Shown here piece after piece: positions 1 through 12,700 of a stretch of 64,000 nucleotides of DNA; position 1 is the stretch's first letter, and every line of letters starts with the position of its first letter. The notes under the pieces were generated by a model. That model was not told where the DNA came from and made no database searches. It worked only from the letters and a program-made list of their open reading frames with translations. A program made the position numbers and the translations under genes. Source of the stretch: Leucaena leucocephala. Taxonomy: Eukaryota > Streptophyta > Magnoliopsida > Fabales > Fabaceae. Location of the stretch: assembly GCA_037074615.1 (NCBI GenBank), contig CM073560.1, positions 4,781,501 to 4,845,500 on the forward strand, written 5' to 3'.

Positions 1-103
1 ATTGGAAATGGAGATGAGTAACATCAAGAACAAAGATACACTATGTATAGCTTCAAAACACCTATTACAGCTATAAGTGTAACTTCAAATGAAACGAAGG
101 TGC

Positions 104-165
104 CATGGTTCTGTTGGATGTAGATCCACTGATTGTACTCTCTCAGACCTTTGTGCAAATTTTCT
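104..165 (-). pseudogene. Coatomer beta'-subunit (COPB2)-like exon, partial
   Basis: One 62-nt open segment on the minus strand encodes a peptide with the core QRSERVQSVDLHPTEPW. This matches the extreme N-terminus of the COPI coat beta' subunit, a WD40 protein of Golgi-derived vesicles, just before its first WD repeat. An AG acceptor precedes it at 166-167. The expected donor after the split Trp codon reads GC (102-103) rather than GT, in a weak context. I could not find the short exon for the initiator Met and the next few residues in the 600 bases upstream. Later exons would lie left of the window. It may be a displaced gene fragment or the 5' part of a real gene cut by the window edge; recognition of the family is firm, its status is not. 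Confidence 0.5.
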
Positions 166-783
166 CTGACGATCAGGTATTCATAGTTATCAGATAAATT
201 TGAATCTACTTTAATTAGAGCGAAAATGAACTTAAGTAAGAATATAAATGGTTTGAAAATATTTACTTTACTTTTAACACTGAGAGGCTACAAAATTACC
301 ATAAATCAATGGACAGAGAAACGATCAGCTCAATCTCATATCTCATCACCTCACCAGAAAAATAAATCGCAAAAAGCATCTAAAAAGCCAACCATTAACT
401 AGCTATAATAAACTTAAAATCCATCACTAACATCCGTTTAAGCCATAAAAAAAAAAAAGGAAAGCTCGTCGAAGAAGTATTTGATTTGTTCTCGAAAGCT
501 TCCGAAGCAATATAAACGGCAAAAATGGAGAGAGATACAGGAATTGATCACAAAGCAGAGCTGAGTTGAAATTGAAGAGAACGGTTAGAGACACCTGTGA
601 TTGAACCTGGATAGCTGTTTGTGTGATTAGATGAAGAAACTCCTATAAACTATATATTGTTGCTTAGTATCCGTTGGCCGTTCCTACGAGCAAAGGACAC
701 TTCCGAGTAGGTCAAGCTGAGTAAACTCGTTCTTGTAGTCTCTTGAGACGTGGGGGAGAATTTTGCTAACGCCGGAAAATTGA
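166..783. other. Region upstream of the COPB2-like exon
   Basis: There is no convincing coding exon here. About 470-620 is less AT-rich, and on the minus strand it reads as pyrimidine-rich leader-like sequence, so it could be a 5' UTR for the COPB2-like exon. That is only a suggestion. Confidence 0.25.
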
Positions 784-1823
784 GGCATTGTTTGGTTGGG
801 ATTTTTTTAAGGGATGGTAGGGGAGTATTGGGGGTGTGGCTGTTCGGTTCAAAAAGATCGAGGGATGGGGAAAAATTTTGTCATTTTCTGCTCACCTCCG
901 CAACTCTCTCGCCCCTCCAAATTTGGAGGTTTTTAGAGGGGTGTGAAATATTATGTGCGATTAAATTATCCCTACTAACCTTTTAATATTCCAAGTATGC
1001 CCACCTGCTCCTCCAGTCGCCGGCGCGCCTCCAGCGACCGCCGCCTTCCGTGTCATTCCTAATTGAAGACGGTGATTTCACTGCAAACCATCAAATCAAT
1101 TTCGCCGTAATCGCTAGGGATAAAGTAACCAGTGCCCTACGGATTGAGGAGGAAGATGACGCCAAAGAATATGAAGAACGGAAGGAACTTTGCCCGGAGC
1201 CGTCATCGTTGTCGTCAATGAGTCGGGGACGTGCTCGGATCCGGCGACAACTTCAACACCAAAAATCGCACCTTAGCCAAACGCTGTCTTCTTCTTCCTC
1301 GTCCTCCTCTGTGAGCTCTTCCCCTCCTTCCTTGCAATTCTTCTTCTTCCTCGAATGTGATAGGAAGCCGAACTGCCGAAGAGGGAGGGATTTCTTTCTT
1401 TCTTGTTTTAGTTTCTTGTTTTTTTCCCGAAGCTTCTGGGTTTTAGTTTGTTGGATTTTTTTTAATCATACAAGTATAACGTGGCATTAAAAATATTCTA
1501 TCTTGCAGCTCCCATAAGCACATTTGAGTCACTGCGTTAAAATTTTATCATATTTTTTAACTTTTTAATTTTATCATATATATATATATAAATGAGATAA
1601 AAAATTGATAATAATTATAATAGAAATATTATAAATAAAAAATAAATAAATTTAAATAAAAAATAAAAGTATATTTATTAACTTTTAATTAATTTTTTTT
1701 AAACTAAACAAAAAAATTCCATATCTTTTTTCCTATTTTCACGCCTATAACTTACCTTTCACTTCCCTACTCTCTTTTAAATTAATCTAAGCCACTCTCC
1801 TTTTTGTTGAATCAAACATAATT
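784..1823. mobile_element. Tourist-like MITE carrying a foreign GC-rich segment
   Basis: The left end GGCATTGTTTGGTTGG and the right end GAATCAAACATAATT form imperfect terminal inverted repeats. The flanking triplets are TGA and TAA, close to the TAA/TTA target of PIF/Harbinger elements. Both outer parts are alignable by eye with the empty copy at 36567-37144, including GGGG-rich subterminal DNA and an AT-rich core. Between about 1000 and 1500 this copy holds about 500 bp with no counterpart in that relative. The segment is far richer in GC and contains an open frame at 1050-1490 with acidic and Ser-rich stretches. I recognise no protein in it on either strand. Confidence 0.55.
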
Positions 1824-2563
1824 TAAGGGAAAATTTATCCCAACTAAAAAAATTTATCGACACAAAAGTCCCAAATATTTGAGAAATACAATGCTATAAA
1901 TTATAAAGAAAAAAAATGGTTTTGAACTCTAAATTTTTTTCTCAAAAAAAAAAATGTAATCTCTGAATTTTTTTATTTTATTTCTCTTCCGTAAAGCTGT
2001 TGAAATAATGACTAATCATCTTACATTATAAGGTAAATCTGGCCATGAGTTTAGAGTAAACTTAACTATAGGACCCTGTCCATATATATGACTAGGGATT
2101 AAACCCTTAACTATACATTTAAATAACTCATTTAAGTGCCAATTGTATTAGTTTTTATGGTAGATACAAAGCCAAATACACTTAACTAGATAAAACAATA
2201 AATAATAAAAAGGCCTCCTATTGCATAAGATAAGGCACCTAACTGAGAGGCCCAATAAAATACTAGCCTTAACTCAGAATATTTTATAAGTATTTTTTAA
2301 ACTTAGAGTCATACTTTAGTTTTGGTGAGTCTTCTGAATTTCACTCACCTAAATTTTTTTATACAAACAAAAATTATCCATATCTCAGAATTCATGACAA
2401 CTATGACATGAAAAGGCAACCGTACCATCATACACAATGTAATCGAACTTATAAACAATCAAATATGTAAAATCAAAACCGTATCACGTAATTCATGGCA
2501 ATTATGGCAGGAAAAGGCCACCGTACAATCAAACGCAATGTAATCAAATTTAGAAACAATGAG
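1824..2563. other. Intergenic, nothing recognised
   Basis: AT-rich DNA without open frames or clear repeats. Two short near-copies (around 2390-2450 and 2490-2550) share the phrase ATTCATGGCAATTATGG-like and GGCAACCGTACCATCA-like sequence, a degenerate local duplication of about 60 bp. Confidence 0.3.
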
Positions 2564-3760
2564 GGGTTAAGATAGGCACAGCACCCTAAATTAATTATAA
2601 TATTATAATTAACATATTAAACTATTTAAGTATTCAATTAGTACTTTAAAATAATTTTTTAGGTGTAATCAATATTCTTTACTAACTTTTATTAATTTCT
2701 CTATTAAAGATTGTCTAAGTAGGCTTTCTATTTTTCACTTCTTTATTTAATTTCTGACTATGTAATTAATTTTTTTAAAAATAGCAAATCCACACATTTA
2801 GTGTTATGCAATTTTAGGGTTCACAAATTTGAAGAACAGAGCGAGAGTCAGAGTGTACAAAGAAGAGGAAAAGGGAAGATCTGAGTTGCTCCATCGAAAA
2901 AGATACAGACGTTTGAGGAGAATGGCTTTTGATGTGAATATGGGAGACGACCTTGTTCTTTATTTACTTCCATGACTTCCCTTAACCTTGTTCTTTATCT
3001 ACTTCTCCCTCTTCTAGCAACTTCATTCGTCTTCAATACCGAAAAATTTGACTAATACTAGTAAGCTACTCAGTGTAAGTGTCCTATATGAAACCCATAA
3101 GGCGTCCAAACAAAGAAAAGGAGAAGCAAAGGCTGTATTAACATTGTTTTTGAAGAAACAAGGCTTCAAGTAATTTAGTTATAGCAAGAACTATCAACAA
3201 GTCAGATATTTTTGTCAATCCCCTTGTCTCAAAGATTCACTCTAAACATAAATCTCAATACCTAGTAGGTTCAATTGCAACAATGTTTAGTTTTGCACTT
3301 TCATATCTTTCAAAGAAGACGAAAGCCATGTCTCGAGTGAGTGAGATAGACCCAGCTGGCAAGCTTCGTCCTCATATTACTTCATCCCCAATATTATCAG
3401 TTACAACGTGGAAGACAAGCTAAATTACCAGAGGGGATACATAGTACAGGAAGTTCGGGTTGCAGTTGGACCAACTTAGGCCTTCCCTATTCTTATATTA
3501 TACCCTCTGTTCCTCAAACTTAACCCTAAAATTACATAACACTAATGTGTGGATTTGCTGGATGTTTTTAAAAAAAATTAATTACACAGTTGAAAATTAA
3601 ATAATGAGATGGAAAATAAAAAAGTCTACACAGAAAAGAAATTAACAGAAGTTAGTGGAAGGTGTTAATTATATTTAAAAAATTATTTTAGGGTGCAATA
3701 TAGTTTAAGTGTTAATTGAAATACTATAATTAGTTTGAGGTATTAGATGCATTTTAACCC
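2564..3760. mobile_element. Foldback / MULE-like element with gene-like interior
   Basis: Arms of about 250 bp at 2564-2815 and 3515-3760 are inverted copies of each other. They start GGGTTAA and end TTAACCC, and the phrase AGCAAATCCACACATTAGTG-like appears inverted at about 3538-3560. The flanks read AACAATGAG on the left and AACAATCAA on the right, which could be a decayed 9-bp target duplication typical of Mutator-like elements. The centre (2820-3510) is less AT-rich and looks like exonic or UTR sequence, with no long frame and no transposase. This may be captured host DNA, but its source is not recognised. Confidence 0.55.
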
Positions 3761-4002
3761 AACAATCAATCTGTAAAATCAAAACCAAAATAATGAGACT
3801 AAAAATCATGTCAGTCGAACACTCCAATCATTTGCCCCAATATCCACAAAGCTCCATTATAGAATCTTAAGACTAACCCACTGGATCGTTCTTAATTTCA
3901 CCTCCACTTCTACTCCTCTAAACCCAATTCCATGCTATCAAATGGGCCATTACTTTCTGTCACTTCTCTTTTCATAATTTTTTTAAGTTGACTAAATTAA
4001 TA

Positions 4003-6096
4003 GGGAAAATCCTACAAAATACTAATGAATATTAAAATTCCATTTTGATAATTCAAACTTTAATAATCACAAATTGGTTATAAGTATTAAATTGGGATTT
4101 TGAAATGTTTAGTCATTCTATAAAATTGCTCTCACATTTAAAACAAAAAGGATCAAGCCCCTCACCGCCTAGTTGGCCACCAGAGTTCCGGCAGGATATT
4201 TGGTACCAAAGGTGTTGGAGGTGGGATTTGATCCCCTGCCCCTTGGATTCCAAAATATATAATAAGCATTGGGCCACAAATACAACTTAATATAATATTA
4301 TAAAATAATATATAAGTTAACTGTTAAACTTTGACTATATTCGGTTTATTATTTTTATAACACCATTGACTACATTTCTATTAATATTTACCGTAAAATT
4401 AATGCAATTCACAACTATTTTTTATATCTTAAACTTATTAATATAAATGAATCCTTATGTCTATTTACTACTTTTGTGACACCATTGGCTATATTTTCAT
4501 ATATATATATTTTCCACAAAAGTAATACAATTCACAACTATTTTTTACATTTCAAATTTGTTAAAATTGGTTAATCCTTATAGCCATTTACTAATATTAT
4601 TGATTATATTTTCATAGATATTTACCACAATAGTAATACAATCGACAATCATTTTATACATCTCAAACTTATTAAAATAAATGAATCATTGGGCCTATTT
4701 AGTTAGCAACCAAAACCATAGTTTTAGAAGTATTTTTAGGCAAAACATTGGTTTGAAAAAATTTTAAAACAAATAGTCATATTTGTCCATAAGTATTTTT
4801 GGACTAAACCATGGTTTTGAATAAGCTACTGAAATTAGCTTTTAGAACAGTAAAAAAGCTTATGGACTATCCAATTACTATTTTACCCTTCATTTTCTTA
4901 CACCCTCTCTCCTCTCTCCTCTTCACCCTCTCTCTTCTTTACCCTCTCTCCTCTTTTTTAATAAAATCATACACTTTTTAGTAATTTACTAATACAAAAA
5001 ATTATTTTAAAAATAACTATTCAAATATCTATTTATCCAGAACCACTTTTTTCCATAAACTCTTCTTTAAAAGCCATTTTTTATAAGCTGTTAAAAAGCC
5101 ATTTTTTCTATAAGTCATTTTCTAAAAGTTTATCCAAACACACACATTATGATCATTTATTACTTTTGTAACGCCATTGACTGTATTTCCATAGATATTT
5201 ACCACAATAATAATGCAATTAAAACCACTTTTTTCATATATCAAACTTGTTGAAATAAATTAATCATTATGACCATTTACTACTTTTGTAACGCCATTTA
5301 CTATATTTCCATAGATTTTTACTACAATAGTAATGCAATTAACAACTACTTTTTTCATATATCAAATTTATTAAAATAAATGAATCATTTGCAATGACAT
5401 TGATTATATTTCCATAAAAGTAGTAAATATCTATAGAAATATAGTTAATGACATTATAAAAGTAGTAAATTGTCACAAGAATTCATTTATTTTAATAAGT
5501 TTGAGATCTAAAAAATAGTTGTCAATTGCATTACTATTATGGTAAATATCTATAGAAATGTAGTCAATGACGTTACAAAATTAATAAATGGCTACAATGA
5601 TTCATTTATTTCAACAAGTTAGATATGTCAAAAATGGTCATGAATTGTATTACTTTTGTAATATACATCAATGGAAATATAGTCTATGACATTATAAAAG
5701 TAATCAATTAAATGTGGTTAAAATTTAAGGGTTAACTTATTATATATTATTTTGTAATATTATATTAAGTTGTATTTGTCACTCAATGGTTAGTATGTAT
5801 TTTGGAATCCAAGGGGTTGAGGGATTAAATCCCACCTCCAACACCTTTGGCTCCAAATATCCTACCAGAGCTTGGTAAGGTGGTGGTTGGCGACGAAGGT
5901 CTAGTGTCGGCAAAACTCTGATGGCCGGTCAGTGAGAGGTTTAGTTTTGTTTTTTAAATGTGTGGGGGCAATTTTGTAAAATGACTAAACATTTCAAAAT
6001 CACAATTTAGTATTTATAACCAATTTAGGATCATTAAAATTTAAATTATCAAAATAAAATTTCAATATTTATATGATATTTTGTAGGGATTTTCCC
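4003..6096. mobile_element. 2.1-kb foldback element with long inverted repeats
   Basis: The ends read GGGAAAATCC and GGATTTTCCC. About 300 bp at each end (4003-4300 and 5740-6096) are inverted near-copies, sharing landmarks such as AATGTTTAGTCATT and a GC-richer block with GGAGGTGGGATTTGATCCC on the left. The interior consists of diverged copies of a 100-bp unit (CATTGACTATATTTCCATAG, then TTTACCACAATAGTAATGCA), in direct orientation at 4360-4680 and 5150-5400 and inverted at 5400-5700. A separate MITE is nested at 4691-5145. No transposase frame is present. The class is probably foldback or MULE-like; AT-rich flanks do not give a clean target duplication. Confidence 0.65.
4691..5145. mobile_element. 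Nested MITE, CT-tract family, copy 1
   Basis: A 455-bp insertion inside the foldback element. It begins GGGCCTATTTAG and ends CCAAACACACAC, flanked by ATT on both sides (4688-4690 and 5146-5148). It shares with copies at 26158-26712 and 28811-29353 the order of a CCAAAACCATAGTTTTAG-like segment, an ACCCTCTCTCCTCTCTC tract and a repeated AAAAGCCATTTTTT-like motif before the right end. The 3-bp target site and ends fit Tourist-type (PIF/Harbinger) MITEs. Confidence 0.6.
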
Positions 6097-6757
6097 AATT
6101 ATATACGCGCTACCATTTGTTCCTTATTTTTTTCAATCTTCAATTTCAATTTAATTTCATTTCAATGTCAATTATATCTTATAATGCTTCCCCAATATTA
6201 TATTAAATATAAGAGTTAGATATATAGTATATTTTGATCTTAAATATAAAACAATAATTCATTATGTCTTATAGAATTATAATTTTTTACAAAGTATCCA
6301 TATATCATTACATATATTTAAAAAAGTTTCTATTAAAGATAGTTTAAAATGCTCATAATTAATGGAAATATTTTAAAAAAAATAACATATAATTATTATA
6401 ATTAATTAATTTTTTAATCTATATAAATTAATCAAATATATTTTATATTAAGAATCGGAGATATAGTAATTCTCTTTATTTCTATAATAAACCTTCTTAT
6501 ACATATATACATATATATAGCAATCTTAAACGAAAAATGCTTTCTAGTGATTAGAAAAATAAATAAATAACTGAGATATAAAAAGTATATGGTCAAAAAT
6601 TGAATTGACAAGCAAATCACTCAAATCGTAATTGTTCACGCTATTCATCTGAATATTTTCACATTGTTGAACTGACAACAGTATATACTAATTTATTCAC
6701 TCCCTTTCACACCAACAATAATTTGTTGACGATATATATATATACGATTCATTTCTC
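6097..6757. other. Spacer downstream of the sulfate transporter
   Basis: AT-rich DNA beyond the stop codon of the minus-strand transporter. It should contain the 3' UTR and poly(A) sites, but none can be singled out. Confidence 0.3.
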
Positions 6758-9700
6758 TCAAGGATCTGTAGTCTTGGACGAACGAAGCTGAAACTGACAA
6801 GCGGCCAAAGCATCATCCAAACTCAGAAAGAAGGACTCTTTGCCAACCACATCCACAAATCTTGATGTTATCAGCTTCTCCATGACCTCCTTCCTTGGGT
6901 TCACTATTGTTATCTGTTTACCATATCATTCAAACACCAAACAAAATTATGAGCGTTACATATTACATAAATTGAAGGAAAAAATTGAATATGGGTTAAG
7001 GTCAATTTTTGTTTTAAAAGTTTTTACATATGAGCTGTGATTATCTATAATTTGTTTAGATCAATAGCCATCAAAATTTTTAAAAAGAGCTCAATTGTAT
7101 TAATTATTAAAAAAACTAACGTTAAACGTTAATGACAGGAGGTAACATTACTATTTTTTTAAAAAAAATTAGGAAAATATTGATTAAAAAAGAGAGTTAA
7201 AAAAAAAAAAAACAGGAGGAATGCAGTAGAGCTATAAAAATAATTTTTGCATTGGGGGTACAAATGCGTCTTCCGCATGCAATCATCTCCCTTATCCTTC
7301 TCTCATGCAACTCAAGTTCTAAATATAAAAAATAATTAAAAAATTAATTTTAACCTTAAATACAAAATACTCAATCCATTATATTTTAAATATTTATTAT
7401 TTTTATCTAAATTAATTAATTTACCTAATTTAACTTATATATATATAAAATATAATGTCATTTAAAAATATTTTAAAAAAATCATATCATATTTAATATA
7501 ATTAATTAATTTTTTTAATATATTTAAATTAATTAAATAGTCTTACGTTAAAAGACGCGAGTATAAAATAAACAGGTAAGTTTTAAACAATGAGTATATT
7601 ACATTATACGACCCATATATTATATTTATTTATTCAATATGTTATACTTTAAATGAATTTGAGCTAGCTTATCCTAGTTTACCATGGTAGTTTTGATAAA
7701 ACTCAACATAAATAAACATCTCTTTCGTTATCATCTGTATATAAACAAACAAACAAACAAACAAAAATCCTTGGGTTTGATATGCAAAACAATAGTTCAT
7801 GGCGTACCTGCTTTCCATTTTTTATCAGAATTTTACGTAACTCTAATATTCCTCCAATAGCAGTTACATCAATGGAGGTCACGCCTGCCCAAAATGATGT
7901 ATAAATAATATTATATATTTAATTAATTATATATAGTGAGGAACTCATCACAGTATAATTGAAATAATGAGTATAAAAACTATATATATATGTAAAAAAA
8001 AAGTTTAATTAAGAACATAATATACGTACTTGAAAAATCGAGTATGATCTGCTCTACAATATTCCCAGTACAAGAACTTTCCTCGCTTTGAATATACCTC
8101 TTCACCCTATTCCATATATTAGTTTTAAAATTATAAAAAAAAGATGCAAATTGCTGGAATCATAAACATCATACATGTGTGTTGAGAACCGGTTTGAGTG
8201 CTCATCTTAAAGATAAGCGGTTAAGACTCATCTCATCTAAACTGTCTAAATCTAATTTGAACAGTCTATATTTTTCTTTAAATGCTTATTTTAAAAAAAA
8301 ATTAATTAATATAGAATTTAAAATAAAAATAATTTCTTGACCACCATTTTTTAAAAAATGATCAGGATGGGATGACCTTTAGCCGGTTCCGTGTGTTAGA
8401 ACTATAAATAAATGCCCGTGTTAATAATTAAATAGTTCTAGCTAGTTTTGAAAATTTATATGTGTGTGTGTGTGTGTGTTTGAAACGAAGAAATAAACCA
8501 TATATGGGTCGTTAGGATCTCTTTTCAAATTGATTTGTAAGAGAAAATGAAATCAATTACCTCTCTTTGATGTAGGAAGAGTTAGCGAAGTAGATAGGAG
8601 AACCGAGTTGAATGATAAGAACGCCTGGGAATGAGGTTGAAATGGGATACTGCTCAACGTCTCTGTACATAGACGAGTTTGGTATCTTTCCAAGCTTGCA
8701 TGACGCTGGTCTCGCCACGTACAACAGTGCTCTCAACACCCCAAGTCCAATCTTCACACCACAACATCCATATAATATATGATTCATCATCATCACTTGA
8801 TCATGTGTCATACATACATTCATATATATATATATAAATTAATTTGTTACTCCTTATAGTTTTACTTATTTTATTTTATTAAGATATAAAGCATAAAAGG
8901 TTTTCATTTCTCTTAACAAGTGTATTTCTTGAGATTTAAATTTGTGTTGTTCTCCTTATAGAAATGAGATCGCTTAACACTTTAACCAACAACTTGTTGA
9001 TAGTTTTACCTGATTTTTAATTAAGTCTATATGACTTTTTTCTTTTTATCACGTCAGTTTCTTAGCTTTAGCCATTAGTTCCTCGCTAATTAGGTATGAT
9101 ATGGATGCTAACTAAGTGATATATAAATTTCTACAAAATACAAAATATTCTTAAAAATAAAATTTATCCGTTATCAATAAAAATAAAAATTATCATATAA
9201 TTGTTTCCTAATTGCATATATAATCTATAATTTGGTTAATTTTAATTTTATTTATATCTATATGGCAAAATTAATCCAAATGTATCTGAGCCACATCATT
9301 AGTTACTAACATCATTTCTCTAGTTTTGTTTACCTAAAAACTAACACCATTTCTCTTACAAATTAATATATTACGAGTATAAGAACTAATAGTAGCACCA
9401 ATAATTGTGGGGGAAAATTACAATAACCTAATTAAAAATGAGATGAATCAGATTAATTTTCTCAAATTTCATGCAATAATAATGTATAATTAAGTGGGCA
9501 TGATTAATTAAGATGATAATCATAATTAGATTATTGGGGGAGTACTCACAGATAAGAAGAGGCCAACGTCCATGCTAATGAAGGTGACGCCAAAGAAACA
9601 AGACATGCAAATGATGAAGTCAAACTTGTCAACCTTGTAGAGATGGACGGCTTCTTCATAATCAATAAGTCCCAACATGGCTGATATAATTATGGCTGAG

Positions 9701-12700
9701 AGTGCCACCAGAGGAGTGTATCCAAATAAAGGAGCCAAAAATATGAGTGTCATCGCCATTAACACTGCTTGCACTGCGTTTGCCATCGGTGTCTTTGCCC
9801 CTGAGTTGTAATTCACTGCACTCTTCGAAAATGGCCCTTCAACACACAAAAATTATTATCACTATCTTTATATAGAAATTATTTAACGTGTATAATTAAT
9901 ACGAATACTTATATTAAAGATTGGATGAGCTATTTCATAAAGTTTAAAGACTAAAATTTTAAATAGATAAAATTATAAGGACTGATTTAAATAAAAGAAT
10001 ATAAAAATTGAATTTTATAATCAAATCAAAATTATACAAATCAAAAGATTAATTTTACTTATATATATATAACGTACATACCACTGGTCAAGTAGCACGA
10101 AGTGAAGGAGCCAAGAAGGTTCATAACACCAAATGCGACCATCTCTTTGTTCCCATCATGAGGGGTATTTTCGGCAACGGCGAAGCTTCTTCCTATTGCT
10201 ATACCTTCCTGCAGATAACGGGAAAACAAAATATAAAAATAAATAAATAAATATAATATGAAGAAATTATATGTTGCTGAATAGAAATTAATTTAATTTA
10301 ATTTAATTTTCTTAATTACCGCGAGGGACAGAACGCCTGTGATAATGCCAGCTTTTATGACTGCTGGTAAATATTTACTATCAAAGTTTAGTAAGTTGAT
10401 GGATAGAGGATTTAAGCCTCGATCTAGGTGACCCACCTGAAGTGTAAAATAACTTAAAATGTGAGAATAAATAATTTATAATAAAAGAAAATATAGGCAT
10501 GTAATTAAAAATAATTAATTAATAATTGACTCACAATTTGAATCCCATGATGTTGCCCTTTGGAAACGTAGGTGATGATAGCTCCAACGATCACTGTTGT
10601 TATTGGAGCAATAGCTGCTACCCAAAACAGCTTCTTATTTCTCTTCTTCTGCAAAATATCCCAATGAATCAATGAATTGATGTGATTAATTGACAAAAAA
10701 AAAACTAATGAATTAATTTTTACCAAAAAATAAACAATTTATCTTTTAATCTCCATCAGTTCACTTGATTTTTCATCACTCTCCATGAAATGTAAGCCAA
10801 GCCCTCGGGAAAACAAAACAAAGCCACAATATATATAATATTATTATCATTATATATATTATTATTCCATGCTGGGAATGGAAGGAGTTTTAGTATTAAG
10901 CGGGATTGATAAGTATTATAAGCTCATTATTATTAGTATTGGGAAAACGGGTTAGCCCATCGTAACCTGCAAGTTAGAGGGGGTGAGCTGTGCAGTCCAT
11001 TCCAAAATAGGCTGGCGTTTTGCCAGCCCAAGCCCGCCCCTCTTAGTGGCGGCTGACATTTTTTTTAATATTTTTAACAAATTATTTTTAAATTTTTAAA
11101 ATACTAGTAAAAAATTTCTAATATTATATTAACATAATCAAAAAATTGCTAATATTATATTCTTAAATTTTTTTATTTTTTATAAAAAAATCTCAAATTT
11201 TATAACTATAAATCTAAATAAATAATAACATAATATTAATCAATTATAATATGTCAATATATATTAGTAAATAAGTAATCATCTTTATTAGTATTCGATA
11301 ATAGGAGTATTCAAAGTAATATTTAAGTAAAATAAATAATAATATTGAAAATTAAAAAAAAAAGTGGATCAACCCGTTTTACTAGCTCTAATTATGACTA
11401 TGTATCCGTCTACATCTAATTTAAATAATTTAAATTAAATTTTTTTACTTTTATTTTTTAAAAAGTATTTTAGTCTGTACATAATAAAAAATAAAAATAA
11501 TATATTAATTGTCTATTTTTTAAAATATATTTTTATTTAAAAATTTTAAATTTAAACTATTAAAATTATATTTAGACAAGGTAGATCTCATTATAACGAT
11601 AGACTCTCATCATCATAATGGAAACTAATTTCGTTGGTAATTTTTTTAATTTATTTAAATTAAATAAATAATTTTTACATTAAATACAGAAGATGAAGTA
11701 GTAATAATTGAGATTGCTATAAAGAGAAAGAGAGGAATCACTTACCACATACTTAGTGAACATCAAGAAAGCAACGAAGATGATGCCCATGAGTGTGGTC
11801 TCCCATCTTATCTGTATCAAGATAATATATATATTAAAAAAAACGTATTAGCTTAATTTGTTTCCTAACAAGAACAATAAATTAATAATATATAATTATT
11901 AATTATGTAACTAATTTGTGGTGTGTATATATATACCTCATGGCTATTGGCGACGATGGCCTTGAGCACAGAGACGAGGCTTGTGTGACTGGTGAAATGT
12001 TTCATACCAAAAATGCCCTTCAGTTGCTGAAGACACAGAATTACTGCTGTCCCTCCCATGAAGCCTGTTATGGTCGAATGCGAAAAGAAATCTACCAATA
12101 TCCCTAGCCTGTAAAATTCACACGTTATTATTACTCTATCTTAAATATAAAAAATAATATATGAGTATTATCGTAAATATAAATTTTTAATCTATTTTTT
12201 TCTTAAATTTTTAATTTAATATCTATCATTTTTTTACTTTTTAATAAGTCATTTAACTTTCCTCTGTTAGCATAATTAATTTTTTTACCATGTTCACAAA
12301 ACAAAATTATAGATATTAATAATATTAATAGAGTAAAATTAAAAAATTAAAAAAAACATACAAACTATCAAATCAAAAATTGATGAAAAGTACCAGTATC
12401 ACAATAATTGTTTTTCTTTTTTTTTAACTATTCCTATAAATTGCGTAAGGTTTAGATTAAGAAGTAATTTTAATATAAATAATTAAAGAGTATATTTTAA
12501 AAAAATATATTTATTTTTTTTTACAAATAATTACCTTAATTAAATTTCTTATATATACCTCATACATTTAGGATAAAAAAATATTTTTTAATTAAACTAA
12601 ATAAAAAGAAATTAAATGTGGACTTCTTTATAATCTAAATATCTGAGTGAGGAGTGAAAAAAAAAGGAAAAATTATAATGAGATTTCAAGAAAAAATATA

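Noticed and set aside
1050..1490. 146-codon open frame as a protein-coding gene
   Set aside because: It lies in the foreign cargo of a MITE, is dominated by Ser and low-complexity stretches, and shows no domain. It is kept as part of the mobile element.
4360..5700. Regularly repeated units resembling a CRISPR array
   Set aside because: The units are diverged, vary in spacing, occur in both orientations and belong to a foldback transposon in plant DNA.
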